Assembly: GCA_017437965.1 (NCBI GenBank)
Contig: JAFRWN010000013.1
Span: 29,279-93,278, forward strand
Length of the DNA stretch: 64,000 nucleotides
DNA from: Lachnospiraceae bacterium
GTDB lineage: Bacteria; Bacillota; Clostridia; Lachnospirales; Lachnospiraceae
Direction: 5' to 3'
In this document: in pieces, positions 26,416 through 36,800 of the stretch
Numbering within the stretch: the first letter of the stretch is position 1
How the letters are laid out: each line of letters starts with the position of its first letter
Program-made: the position numbers and the translations under genes
The notes under the pieces: generated by a model
Told to the model about the DNA's origin: nothing
The model's input: the letters and a program-made list of their open reading frames with translations, nothing else
The model's database searches: none

Positions 26416-29103
26416 ATGGACAGAAATAATGTATCACCGATGATGAAGCATTACCTGGATACGAAAAAGCAGGTGCCTGACTGCATGCTGTTTTATCGTC
26501 TGGGTGATTTTTATGAGCTTTTTTTCGAAGATGCAGAGGAATGCTCGAAGGTACTTGAACTGACGCTTACCGGAAAAAACTGCGGTCTTGAGGAAAGGGC
26601 ACCGATGTGCGGAGTGCCTTATCATGCGGCTGATATATATATAAACAAACTGGTTGAAAAAGGTTATAAAGTTGCTATCTGTGAGCAGGTTGAGGATCCG
26701 AAGCTTGCCAAAGGAATGGTAAAGCGCGAGATAGTAAAGATAGTTACTCCCGGAACAAATACCTCTACGGCTTCACTTGATGAAACTAAAAATAATTATC
26801 TGATGTGTGTTATTTATGATCAGAGCTGTTATGGTATCAGTACAGTCGATGTAACGACCGGCGACTTTTATTCTACACAAGTAGAATCTATACGTGAATT
26901 AAATGATGAAATCAACAAGTTTATCCCTTCTGAGATAATTGCAAACAATGCGCTTATGATGTGCCCTGTGGATTTTGACGGTTACAGGGAAAGACTTAAT
27001 ATTTCTGTCTCTTTCCTTGAGGACAGGAAGCTGGATACAGAGGATGCTATAAGAATTCTGTGCAAGCATTTTCATGTGCATGGTGTGGATGGCCTCGGAC
27101 TTATCGATATGGACTGTGCAGCCTTGTCTTCGGGACTTCTTTTGTGTTATCTTGATGAAACTTTAAAGACTGACCTTACCCATATTACTGAGCTTAAGGT
27201 TTACAGGACCGGAAAGTATATGATCATAGACTCTGCGACCAGGAGAAATCTTGAGCTGACTGAGACTATGAGAGAAAAAAATAAGCGCGGGTCACTACTT
27301 TGGGTTCTTGACAAAACAAAGACAGCTATGGGAGCAAGACTTCTTCGCCATTTTATCGAGCAACCACTCATTGATGTCGAGGAGATACGTAAAAGGCAGG
27401 ATTTTGTTGAGGAATTTATAGAAAATGTTATTACCCGTGAAGAAATAAGAGAGTATCTCAATGCTATATATGATCTTGAAAGGCTGATGGGACGTGTTAC
27501 TTATCAGAGTGCAGGCCCCAGGGATATGCTTGCGTTCAAGAGCTCACTTGAAATGCTTCCGCATATAAAAATGCTTCTGACTCCTTTTAAATGCGCGATG
27601 TGTGTAGAGGAACTTGAAGATCTTGATGAGCTTCGTGATGTTTATTATCTTATTGAAGCAGCGATTTCAGAGGATGCACCCCTTCAGGTAAAGGATGGCG
27701 GAATCATAAAAGAAGGCTACAATGAAGAAGTAGACAGACTGAGAAGTGCCAAAACCGAAGGCAAAAAGTGGCTGATGGAGCTTGAAGAAAAGGAAAAGAA
27801 TGCCACAGGTATCAAAAATCTGAGAGTCAAATTCAACAGGGTATTCGGTTATTATTTCGAAGTTACCAATTCCTATAAGGATATGGTTCCTGACGACTGG
27901 ACAAGAAAACAGACTACAACAAATTCAGAAAGATATACCTGTCCCGAGCTTAAAGAACTTGAGGATACGATACTGAATGCAGAGGATAAGCTTTATTCTC
28001 TTGAATATGCCTTGTTTGTAGAGCTAAGGAATTCCGTTGCAGCTCAGGTTGAGAGGATCAAACGGACTGCCAAGGCTGTTGCATCAATCGATGCTTTTGC
28101 AAGTCTTGCATATGTGGCTGAACGAAACAATTATGTTAGGCCGCTGGTAAATGACGGCGGGATCATCAGCATCAAGGACGGAAGGCATCCTGTTGTTGAG
28201 CTGATGAACAATGATATGTTCATTGCCAACGATACATTACTGGATAAGAAAAATTCAAAAATTGTCATTATCACCGGTCCGAACATGGCAGGAAAATCGA
28301 CATATATGAGACAGTCTGCGCTAATCACGCTGATGGCTCAGCTTGGATCATTCGTGCCTGCAAGATCTGCAACTATCGGTGTATGTGACAGGATTTTCAC
28401 GAGAGTCGGTGCTTCGGATGATCTTGCAAGCGGAAGATCTACATTCATGGTTGAAATGACAGAGGTTGCAAATATCCTTAAAAACGCAACTCCCAACAGC
28501 CTTCTGATACTTGACGAGATCGGACGCGGAACTTCGACCTATGACGGTCTTTCAATTGCATGGGCTGTAATCGAATATATTTCAAAGAACAAAAGGCTTG
28601 GTTCCAAAACACTTTTTGCAACACATTACCATGAGCTTACTGAACTTGAAGGCAAGCTTGACGGAGTTGTCAATTACTGTATCGCTGTCAAAGAACAGGG
28701 AGAGAATATTGTATTTTTACGAAAAATCCTTCGTGGCGGTGCTGACAAGAGCTATGGTATTCAGGTGGCAAGGCTTGCGGGACTTCCGGAAGAGGTTCTT
28801 CAGAGGGCTGCATTTCTGTGCTCCGAGCTGATGGATGCGAGTGTTACGGTTAATGCTGAAGCAGGTAAGGAAATCAGTGCGATCGATAAGGAAGCAAAGG
28901 CGAAAAAGAAGAGCATGTCCGCAGGTCAGGAAGCTTCCGACGGATTTGCCCAGATGAGTCTTTTTGACGGGGGACTGATGGGTACTGCATATAAGATATT
29001 TGTTGACAGGGTTGCTTCGCTTGACTTATCAAATATGACTCCCATTGATGCTCTTAATATGCTTTACCGCCTTCAGCAGGAAATAAAGGAAAAGGGACTT
29101 TAA
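26416..29103 (+). CDS. mutS: DNA mismatch repair protein MutS
   Basis: An 895-residue MutS1. The mismatch-reading motif FYELF is at about residue 33-37 and the N-terminal region contains GVPYHAADIYINKLV. The ATPase carries Walker A GPNMAGKSTYMRQ (about 622-634), LDEIGRGTSTYDG and the ATHYHEL segment. Its C-terminal tail contains QMSLFDG, reminiscent of the short beta-clamp-binding motif. Full length and intact. It is the last gene before a weak hairpin (29115-29137). Confidence 0.97.
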   Translation: MDRNNVSPMMKHYLDTKKQVPDCMLFYRLGDFYELFFEDAEECSKVLELTLTGKNCGLEERAPMCGVPYHAADIYINKLVEKGYKVAICEQVEDPKLAKGMVKREIVKIVTPGTNTSTASLDETKNNYLMCVIYDQSCYGISTVDVTTGDFYSTQVESIRELNDEINKFIPSEIIANNALMMCPVDFDGYRERLNISVSFLEDRKLDTEDAIRILCKHFHVHGVDGLGLIDMDCAALSSGLLLCYLDETLKTDLTHITELKVYRTGKYMIIDSATRRNLELTETMREKNKRGSLLWVLDKTKTAMGARLLRHFIEQPLIDVEEIRKRQDFVEEFIENVITREEIREYLNAIYDLERLMGRVTYQSAGPRDMLAFKSSLEMLPHIKMLLTPFKCAMCVEELEDLDELRDVYYLIEAAISEDAPLQVKDGGIIKEGYNEEVDRLRSAKTEGKKWLMELEEKEKNATGIKNLRVKFNRVFGYYFEVTNSYKDMVPDDWTRKQTTTNSERYTCPELKELEDTILNAEDKLYSLEYALFVELRNSVAAQVERIKRTAKAVASIDAFASLAYVAERNNYVRPLVNDGGIISIKDGRHPVVELMNNDMFIANDTLLDKKNSKIVIITGPNMAGKSTYMRQSALITLMAQLGSFVPARSATIGVCDRIFTRVGASDDLASGRSTFMVEMTEVANILKNATPNSLLILDEIGRGTSTYDGLSIAWAVIEYISKNKRLGSKTLFATHYHELTELEGKLDGVVNYCIAVKEQGENIVFLRKILRGGADKSYGIQVARLAGLPEEVLQRAAFLCSELMDASVTVNAEAGKEISAIDKEAKAKKKSMSAGQEASDGFAQMSLFDGGLMGTAYKIFVDRVASLDLSNMTPIDALNMLYRLQQEIKEKGL

Positions 29104-29114
29104 AAATTGATGAT

Positions 29115-29137
29115 AAATGCAATATTTTTTTGCATTT
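29115..29137 (+). terminator. weak terminator-like hairpin after mutS
   Basis: AAATGCAA (29115-29122) pairs with TTGCATTT (29130-29137) around a T-rich loop. The stem is AT-rich and the T run after it is interrupted, so it may be inefficient. Confidence 0.45.
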
Positions 29138-29172
29138 TATAAGATAGTACATTTTTTATGCCATTTATTTCA

Positions 29173-29201
29173 TTGATTCTGTTTCTTGAAAATGCTATAA
29201 T
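29173..29201 (+). promoter_or_regulatory. promoter of the GH31 gene
   Basis: TTGATT at 29173-29178, a 17-base spacer, and an extended -10 (TG at 29193-29194, TATAAT at 29196-29201). It leaves a leader of about 70 bases before the ribosome binding site; no palindromic operator is evident. Confidence 0.8.
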
Positions 29202-29278
29202 TTTATTGATAATTGGGGTCACTATGTCCTAATATTAATATTTTTATGAAGTCTTGCACTTTCAGAACGGAGGTATCG

Positions 29279-31567
29279 ATGAAATTCAGTAACGGATGCT
29301 GGCTTTTTAAGCAGGGAACATCCTGCTTTGCACCTGCTGAGGTTTATTTCTCAAAGCTTGAAAAAAACAGGGTTGTGTTGACTGCACCTACGCAGCATAT
29401 CACGTCACGTGGCGACACTCTTGGTGGCGTAAATCTTTATATCACTTTTACCACTCCCATGGATGATGTTATCCGTGTCCAGGTGGAGCATTACAGAGGA
29501 GCAAAGAAAAAAGCTCCGTCTTTTGATATCAATATCGATGAAAACAGAAAAATTGACGCAGAAGAGACTGACGATGAAATAATCGTTAAAAGCGGAAGCA
29601 TGCGCGTTGTTGTAAATAAGAAGTGGTTCAGTATGACTTTCTACCGCGGAGATGAGAAGATCACCTCATCAACCGGCAGGGATCTGGGTTACATAAAGAC
29701 CGACTGGCAGGGACTTCCGTACGATGACGGACTTGAGCATGATACTTATATGCGTCAGATGCTTTCTACAGGTGTAGATGAGCATATTTATGGTACAGGC
29801 GAGCGCTTTACACCTTTTGTAAAGAACGGTCAGAGCATTACAATCTGGAATGAGGACGGTGGTACAAGTACCGAGCAGTCCTATAAGAACATTCCGTTCT
29901 TCATTTCAGACAAGGGCTACGGAGTATTTGTAAATCATCCCGAGAAGGTTGAATTTGAAATCGGTACTGAAATGATCACCCGTACTCAGTTCTCTGTACC
30001 CGGCGAAAGACTTGATTATTTCCTGATCAACGGACCTTCGATGAAGGAAGTTCTGGAAAGATATACCGACATTACCGGAAAGCCTGCGCTTCCGGCTCCC
30101 TGGACCTTCGGACTCTGGCTTTCGACCTCGTTTACTACAAATTATGACGAGGAGACCGTTAACAAGTTTGTCGACGGAATGTTTGACAGGGATATTCCCC
30201 TTCAGGTATTCCATTTTGACTGCTTCTGGATGAAGGATTATGCCTGGTGTAACTTCAAGTGGGACGAGAGAGTGTTCCCCGATCCCGTCGGAATGCTCAA
30301 GCGCCTTAAAGCAAAGGGTCTTAAGATCTGCTGCTGGATCAATTCCTATATAGGACAGGAATCCGAGCTTTTTGACGAGGGTATGAAGGGCGGCTACTTC
30401 ATCATGCGTAAGGATGGCGAAAGCGTATATCAATGGGATATGTGGCAGCCCGGCATGGCAATAGTCGATTTCACAAATCCCGAGGCTGTGAAGTGGTACC
30501 AGAGCAAGCTTGAATACCTTATGGATATGGGTGTTGACTGCTTCAAGACCGACTTCGGCGAGAGAATTCCTACCGAGTGCAGTTATTTTGACGGCTCCGA
30601 CCCGATGAAGATGCACAATTACTATACTTATCTTTACAATAAAGCAGTTTATGAAGTTATCGCAAAGAAGAAGGGCAAGGACGAGGCAGTACTGTTTGCA
30701 AGATCAGCAACAGTCGGCGGCCAGAAATTCCCTGTTCACTGGGGCGGTGACTGCTGGAGTGACTATGAATCAATGGAAGAGAGCCTTCGCGGAGGTCTTT
30801 CACTGACACTTTCAGGCTTCGGTTTCTGGTCTCATGATATAGGTGGGTTCGAGTCTACCTCGACGGCCGATGTTTATAAGCGCTGGTGCGCATTCGGACT
30901 TCTTTCCACCCATTCAAGACTCCATGGTTCACATTCTTACCGTGTGCCCTGGGCCTATGATGATGAGGCTTGTGAGGTTGTCAGCAAATTTGCAAAGCTT
31001 AAAGGTAAGCTGATGCCTTATCTTTACAGGAATGCCATTGAGACTTCAAAGACCGGCGTTCCGATGATGAGAGCTATGATACTTGAATTTACGGATGATC
31101 CTTCCGTACCTTATCTTGACAAGCAGTATATGCTCGGTGATTCACTTCTTGTTGCTCCGATTTTCAACGATCAGAGCCTTGCCAAGTTCTATCTCCCCGA
31201 AGGTAAGTGGACAAATTACTTTACCGGCAAGGTAAAGAAGGGCGGAAAGTGGTACAGCGAAAAGGTTCCTTATACCGAGATTCCTCTCTATGTACGTGAG
31301 AACAGCATACTTGCTCTCGGAAAAGAAGAGAAGGCTGTATATGACTATGAGGACGGCGTGACACTCAAGGTATTTGAGCTTGCAGACGGAAAGTCAGCAG
31401 AAACAACAGTCTACGACGGTAGTAAGAAACTCAGATGCTCTGCAAAAGTAACAAGAAGCGGAAAAGATTATACTATATCGGTTAAGGGCGACTGCATCGG
31501 TACTGTTGAAATCGAGGGTAAGTCGGTCAAGTTCGCCGGTGATCTTGAAACCACAGTTAGTATTTGA
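29279..31567 (+). CDS. GH31 alpha-xylosidase (YicI-like)
   Basis: A 762-residue cytosolic glycosidase, without signal peptide, that removes terminal alpha-linked xylose (or related residues) from oligosaccharides such as xyloglucan fragments. The N-terminal beta-sandwich leads into a TIM barrel with HFDCFWMKDY, the nucleophile Asp425 in FKTDFGERIP and the acid/base Asp491 in HWGGDCWSD. Both are at the same spacing as in E. coli YicI, whose length (772) also matches. GGAGGT at 29269-29274 sets the start; an in-frame upstream start at 29213 is inside the leader. It is the first gene of a two-gene unit with the GH26-like protein. Confidence 0.92.
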   Translation: MKFSNGCWLFKQGTSCFAPAEVYFSKLEKNRVVLTAPTQHITSRGDTLGGVNLYITFTTPMDDVIRVQVEHYRGAKKKAPSFDINIDENRKIDAEETDDEIIVKSGSMRVVVNKKWFSMTFYRGDEKITSSTGRDLGYIKTDWQGLPYDDGLEHDTYMRQMLSTGVDEHIYGTGERFTPFVKNGQSITIWNEDGGTSTEQSYKNIPFFISDKGYGVFVNHPEKVEFEIGTEMITRTQFSVPGERLDYFLINGPSMKEVLERYTDITGKPALPAPWTFGLWLSTSFTTNYDEETVNKFVDGMFDRDIPLQVFHFDCFWMKDYAWCNFKWDERVFPDPVGMLKRLKAKGLKICCWINSYIGQESELFDEGMKGGYFIMRKDGESVYQWDMWQPGMAIVDFTNPEAVKWYQSKLEYLMDMGVDCFKTDFGERIPTECSYFDGSDPMKMHNYYTYLYNKAVYEVIAKKKGKDEAVLFARSATVGGQKFPVHWGGDCWSDYESMEESLRGGLSLTLSGFGFWSHDIGGFESTSTADVYKRWCAFGLLSTHSRLHGSHSYRVPWAYDDEACEVVSKFAKLKGKLMPYLYRNAIETSKTGVPMMRAMILEFTDDPSVPYLDKQYMLGDSLLVAPIFNDQSLAKFYLPEGKWTNYFTGKVKKGGKWYSEKVPYTEIPLYVRENSILALGKEEKAVYDYEDGVTLKVFELADGKSAETTVYDGSKKLRCSAKVTRSGKDYTISVKGDCIGTVEIEGKSVKFAGDLETTVSI

Positions 31568-31582
31568 TAAAGGAGAAGATCA

Positions 31583-33046
31583 ATGAGCAAAAAATATGAA
31601 GGTGAATTCATCCCTTTCAAAACCCATATGGGTCCTGCAACTACAGCTGTAGACCTTACTGACGGAAGCGAAAGAGGAGAATATGTTGACCAGGATTATA
31701 TACTTCGTCAGCTCGGCAGGCCTCATCGCTGCATCAATCTTATGTATTGTTATTATCCCAACGATGAAGGCTGGCCGAGGCGTGCACATGATGCACATGC
31801 CCATGACAACCTGACAGATATCTGGGATTATCCTTATGACGATTATTTTACATACAAGGGTGGAATTGGCGGAAATCTTGATGATGAACCGTTCAATTTC
31901 ATGCGTGACGTACGCCGTCATGGTCAGGATGTTTGTCTTACACTGACCATGGATCCCTTCCTTGATGAAGCGCACATTTCCGCAGTCTGCAAGGATCTTG
32001 CGAAGTTCGGACGTGTTCAGGTAAGGGTAAATCATGAGGCGACAGGTAATTGGTTCTCTTTCAACAAGAGAGCCAGCTATGAGCAGGTTGCAGCTTATTT
32101 TGTAAAGGTTTGTGAGGTTTTCCATAAGGAAGCTCCGAACTGCAAGCTGATACTCTGCCTTGACGGATGCAAGAATCCCAATGAAGAGAAAATGGAGATG
32201 GAGGATATCTTTGCCGATGCGGCAAGAGCCTGTGATATCGTTTCCGTAGACCGTTACATGGCACTTCACTGGGGTTATCCTGTTGATGTATGTGATTTCG
32301 GTGGAAATACACATCAGCGTTCTAAGGTAGAAGACATATACAATATGTGTAAGAAGAGCTATGAGCGTTATGCTGTTGTCAATAATGGCCTTTATAAGCC
32401 CATGGTACTGTCCGAGCTTAACGCAGATGCAGATGTAACAGGACCTTACGATCAGGCAGCTATGTTCCGTAAATTTGCGGATATGCTTGAAGAAGATAAA
32501 GACAATTGGCTTAACGGCTTTACGATGTATATGTTCCGTGACAGAGGACGTCTCGGTCTTGAAATCCAGGATCCGAACAATGAAAATGTCGGAATCAAGC
32601 AGCCTCTGATGGATACCTACCGTGAAATGATACATGAGGATTTCTTCAGTCCGAAGATGGAAGAGGGAGAGAAAGTTTCTTTCCCTGCAAAGCTTCGCTG
32701 GGGTTCATTTGAGGATTCCGACGGTATAGCAGTACCGCTTACACTTGAAAAAACTCCTGTCTTCTTCGAACTTTTCTTTAATGACGGTCTCGAGGATGCC
32801 AATCTGATGATCGAGATCGGCGGAGAATGGTTCTACAAGGCTCCGGGTGTAAAATGCATTGATCTTGCTTCGGCTTTCTTTAACAAAAAGATTGAAAAAG
32901 AGACTGAAATGGCTCTCAGATTCTTTGCTCCGCCCACGACAGGAGAAAATGACGAATCACAGGGTGATGACTGGCAGCTGAATTACTATTATGAGCTTCC
33001 GAAACTGCCTGAAATACGCATTGTTTACGAGCCGATTGAAAAGTAG
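31583..33046 (+). CDS. putative cytosolic GH26-like (clan GH-A) glycoside hydrolase
   Basis: A 487-residue protein without signal peptide. A TIM-barrel-like region (about 45-350) carries RVNHEATGNWFSF at 148-160, close to the HExxGxWF signature around the acid/base Glu of GH26 (here His151-Glu152), and VLSELNAD with Glu278 in the position of a strand-7 nucleophile. Residues about 365-487 look like a separate beta-sandwich domain. GH26 enzymes are mostly mannanases and related endo-hydrolases, but overall similarity looks remote, so it could belong to an unclassified clan GH-A family. It follows the GH31 gene by 15 bases with GGAGAAG upstream, implying a joint role on imported oligosaccharides. 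Confidence 0.6.
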   Translation: MSKKYEGEFIPFKTHMGPATTAVDLTDGSERGEYVDQDYILRQLGRPHRCINLMYCYYPNDEGWPRRAHDAHAHDNLTDIWDYPYDDYFTYKGGIGGNLDDEPFNFMRDVRRHGQDVCLTLTMDPFLDEAHISAVCKDLAKFGRVQVRVNHEATGNWFSFNKRASYEQVAAYFVKVCEVFHKEAPNCKLILCLDGCKNPNEEKMEMEDIFADAARACDIVSVDRYMALHWGYPVDVCDFGGNTHQRSKVEDIYNMCKKSYERYAVVNNGLYKPMVLSELNADADVTGPYDQAAMFRKFADMLEEDKDNWLNGFTMYMFRDRGRLGLEIQDPNNENVGIKQPLMDTYREMIHEDFFSPKMEEGEKVSFPAKLRWGSFEDSDGIAVPLTLEKTPVFFELFFNDGLEDANLMIEIGGEWFYKAPGVKCIDLASAFFNKKIEKETEMALRFFAPPTTGENDESQGDDWQLNYYYELPKLPEIRIVYEPIEK

Positions 33047-33120
33047 TAAAAATTAACCAAAAAATAGCCGTAATCTATTGCACGTATAGTGATTTTTGTT
33101 AAAAAATGCCTAATATTTTG

Positions 33121-33149
33121 TTGCATAATAATATAGCATATGTTATTAT
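33121..33149 (+). promoter_or_regulatory. promoter of the nine-gene transport operon
   Basis: TTGCAT at 33121-33126, a 17-base spacer, and TATTAT at 33144-33149 with TG at 33141-33142 (extended -10). It is the only clear promoter upstream of the 33.2-46.1 kb operon. Confidence 0.75.
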
Positions 33150-33152
33150 TTA

Positions 33153-33177
33153 ATAGATATAGTCCTGCTATATCTAT
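33153..33177 (+). promoter_or_regulatory. perfect palindrome at the operon start site (operator candidate)
   Basis: ATAGATATAG (33153-33162), spacer TCCTG, CTATATCTAT (33168-33177): two perfect 10-base arms starting 4 bases after the -10. It would cover the transcription start. As DNA it could be a repressor operator; as RNA it would be a 5' stabilising hairpin. No T run follows, so it is not a terminator. Confidence 0.6.
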
Positions 33178-33218
33178 GCCCATTTTTGTTGTATAAATGT
33201 ATCATCAGAGGTTGGAAC

Positions 33219-33854
33219 ATGGATAAGTTTTTCGGTCTTGAGGGACCCTTGATCAGTTTCCTTGATAAATGCGGCAGGGTAGTAATACTTTCTGTACTAT
33301 GGGTAATATGCAGCCTGCCACTTTTCACCCTCGGTGCATCGAGTACGGCGCTTTATTACAGTATCACCAAGACCGTAAGGAAGGAAAGAAGCTCATCGGT
33401 ACGTGAATTTTTCAAATCATTCGGCAGATCCTTCAAAAGAAGCATTCCGTTTACGATTATCTTTCTTGTCGGAATGTTTGTGCTTTACCTTGATACTGCA
33501 ATATGGGCCGGTAAAAAAACAAAGATGGCTTTCGTGTCCATGAATGTCTGCATTGTGCTGATGCTGATACTTGTGGCATTCGCAGGATTTGTGTTTCCTG
33601 TAATTTCAAGATTCATTCTTGGATTCAAGGACACGGCAAGATTCACTGCATTCCTTACTTTCAGACATCTGCCGGTTTCACTGGCACTTGTGGTAATGGC
33701 TATGATCCTTGCAATAGGAACATGGAGCTTTTTCCTGAATCTTGTTTATCTGCCCGGAGTTCTCTGTCTGATAGCTTCGGTCATGATAGAAAATGTTTTG
33801 AAAAAATACATACCAAAACCCGATGAAGGGGAAGAAGTATGGTATGATGAATAA
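33219..33854 (+). CDS. YesL-like DUF624 membrane protein
   Basis: A 211-residue protein of the DUF624/YesL type, with a conserved N-terminus (FFGLEGPLISFLDKCGRVVILSVLW) and about five transmembrane helices (near 22-46, 80-102, 108-134, 150-175 and 176-196). These proteins occur next to carbohydrate ABC transporter operons in Firmicutes; the function is unknown. ATG 33219 has AGAGGT upstream; the longer in-frame reading from 33186 lies in the leader. It is the first gene of the operon. Confidence 0.8.
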   Translation: MDKFFGLEGPLISFLDKCGRVVILSVLWVICSLPLFTLGASSTALYYSITKTVRKERSSSVREFFKSFGRSFKRSIPFTIIFLVGMFVLYLDTAIWAGKKTKMAFVSMNVCIVLMLILVAFAGFVFPVISRFILGFKDTARFTAFLTFRHLPVSLALVVMAMILAIGTWSFFLNLVYLPGVLCLIASVMIENVLKKYIPKPDEGEEVWYDE

Positions 33855-33874
33855 ACCATGTTAAGGAGGTTTAT

Positions 33875-36800
33875 ATGCACGCAAAACTTGTACTAAAACG
33901 TGTGCTGGCTTCGGTGCTTGCATCGTCAATGCTTTTTAGCGGCATTGCATTTGCAGATACTGATGCGGATACGTCTGTCACAAGTGATAAGACAGCTGTA
34001 GAATCAGATGTTTCGGGCGTTGACAGTACTGAGACTGTCGGAGCTCTGGAATCTCAGGTTGCAGATGTGAAGTCACGTACGACTGACGATTACCAGTATA
34101 TCCTCGATTATTATAATATCGACGAGGGTACGCTCAGTTACACACAATACCTTGAGAAGTACGGTGAAGTCAAGAAAATGAATGACTTTTCCGTAGGTGC
34201 CGTGGATGCCTATAAAAAGGCAAACCACTTTGAAGGCATGACTCCTGAGGTAGTTTCCGTTTCTTCACTTCCGAGGGAAGTGTATAAGGATGGCGAAGGT
34301 GTCGATGTTTCGGCCTATTCCGAGGCTCTGAAGCTTGATGAAAAAGGCTTCGTTGACTTCTCAGTAAATGTTCCGGAAACCGGCTATTATTACCTTGCCC
34401 TTGATTATTACAACATTACCTCGAAGAACTCCAACATCCAGAGGGCCGTTTTTGTAAACGGAGAGCTTCCTTATTCAGAGCTTACAAGAGTTGAGTTCAA
34501 GCGTATGTGGATGAATAATCCCAAGAGCTTCAAGACCGACTCTGAAGGTAATCCGCTTAAGGACAGCAAAGGATATACCGAGTGGAAATCGGATAATCAG
34601 GACAATGACCTTAAAGCTTCACAGATAGAAATGCATGACTGGCAGCGTTCTTTCCTTTATGACAGTCAGGGCTTCTATACCGATGAAATGGCAATTTATC
34701 TTGAAGCAGGAGAGAATACGATTACCTTATATTCTATTACTGAGGCAACCGTAGTCTGTGCACTTAACTTCCTTCATGTTGATGCTATTCCTTCCTATGA
34801 AGAATATATCAAGAGCACAGAAGGTCTTGAGAACAACGCAAAGGATCAGATGATCACGATCCAGGCAGAGGATTCCACCCTTAAGTCATCGCAGATGCTT
34901 TATCCTCAGCAGGATCAGTCCTCAGCTGCAGTAAGACCTTACAGTGCAAAGCTTCTTCTTAACAACACCATCGGCGGTAACTCATGGAGACTGATCGGTG
35001 ACTGGCTTGAGTGGGAATTCGAAGTTAAACAGAGCGGTTACTACAATATCGAACTTCTCTGCAAGCAGAACTTCGTAAAGGGTATTTATGTATCCCGAAG
35101 GATAATGATAGACGGAAAGGTTCCTTTTGAAGAAGTAAACGAGTATGGTTTCTCATATGACAGCACCTGGTACTATAAGGTACTCGGCGGAAAGAAAAAT
35201 CCCTACAAGTTCTATCTTGAAGAAGGAAAGCATACCCTGAGAATGACCGTTGTGCTCGGTGATTTCGGTGACATCGTTGGACGTGTATCCGATGTTACGG
35301 ACGACCTTAACAAGATTTACCGTGAGGTAATCTGTGTAACAGGTATTTCACCTGACGTATGGCGAGACTATGAAATAGTTGAAAACCTTCCGGGACTTAA
35401 TGATGAACTTAAATCAGCCTATAATAAGATTGATTCGATTATCACAGATTTCGAGAAACTTGTCGGTAAAGGCAGTGATAAGGAAAGAGCTCTTACTACG
35501 ATGAGAACCCAGCTTAAACAGCTGATAAAGAATAATGAATATTTTGTAAAAGTTGTACAGGACTATCGTTCCAATGTACGTGCGTGCGGTACTTGGATAG
35601 CCGATGTTATCGGACAGCCTCTTGCGCTTGATTCAATATATATTTATTCTACCGATGAAAAAGTAAAAGAAATCAAAAATAGTTTCTTCAAGAAATTCTG
35701 GCATGAGATGAAGAGACTGTTCTATTCCTTCGTAATTGACTACGATATAGTCGGCGATGTGTCGGAAAAAGGAGATAATTCTCCCAAGCTTGTCCTCTGG
35801 GTAGGTACCGGCCGAGACCAGTCGAACGTTATCAAGTCGATGATTTCTGAAGATTTCACTTCAAACTATGGTATAAACGTCACGGTAATGCTTGTCGATA
35901 TCTCAACACTCCTGCAGGCGACGCTGGCCGGACAGGGACCGGATGTGGCACTGGAAGTAAACTTCGACCTTCCTGTTAACTACGGTATAAGAGATGCGGT
36001 TTATGACCTTTCGAAGTTTGACGACATTGATGAGGTTCTTGCAAGATTTGACGCCAGTGCCTATGAAGCATATCAGTTCAACGGTGCAACCTATGCACTT
36101 CCTTGTGCACAGACCTTCATGGTAATGTTCTACAGGAAGGATATCTTAAAGGAACTTGAACTTGATCCTCCTTCAACATGGAAGGAAATGGTTACAGCAC
36201 TTACGGTAATGAGCCAGAATAACATGGATCTCGGTATGCTGCCCGGTGAAGAAGTATTCCTTATGAACCTTCTTCAGAACGGAGGAGAGTACTATAATGC
36301 AGAAGGTACAAAAACCCTTCTTGATTCGGAAGAAGCAATACAGGCCTTCACCAAATACTGTGAATGGTACACAGATTACGGCGTAGACAAGACTACAAAC
36401 ATTGAGCAGCGTTTCCGTACCGGTGAAGCTCCTATTATAATAAGTAACTTCGGTTACTACAATACACTTCAGGTTTCCGCACCGGATATCAACGGTCTGT
36501 GGGGTGTAACCCAGGTTCCCGGTACCGAGAAGGTAGCTGTTGAAGATATGTATGATCCTGTAACCGGAAAAGAAATAAAAGCCGGCGAAAAATATATCGA
36601 CCATACAATAGCAAGTGTAGGTAATGCATGCGTGATCATGAATGCCTGCAAGGACAAGGAAAGCGCATGGAAGTTCCTTAAGTGGTGGACAAGCGCTGAA
36701 ACCCAGGTAATGTATTCACATGAAATGGAATCCATCAACGGACCTTCGGCTAAGGTTGCTACCGCAAACCTTGAAGCTTTCCAGCAGATCGGTTATCCTG

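Noticed and set aside
31580..32635. A 351-codon open frame on the minus strand opposite the GH26-like gene
   Set aside because: It mirrors the codon pattern of the + strand gene, has no ribosome binding site, and its product is hydrophobic and repetitive in composition, without recognisable motifs.
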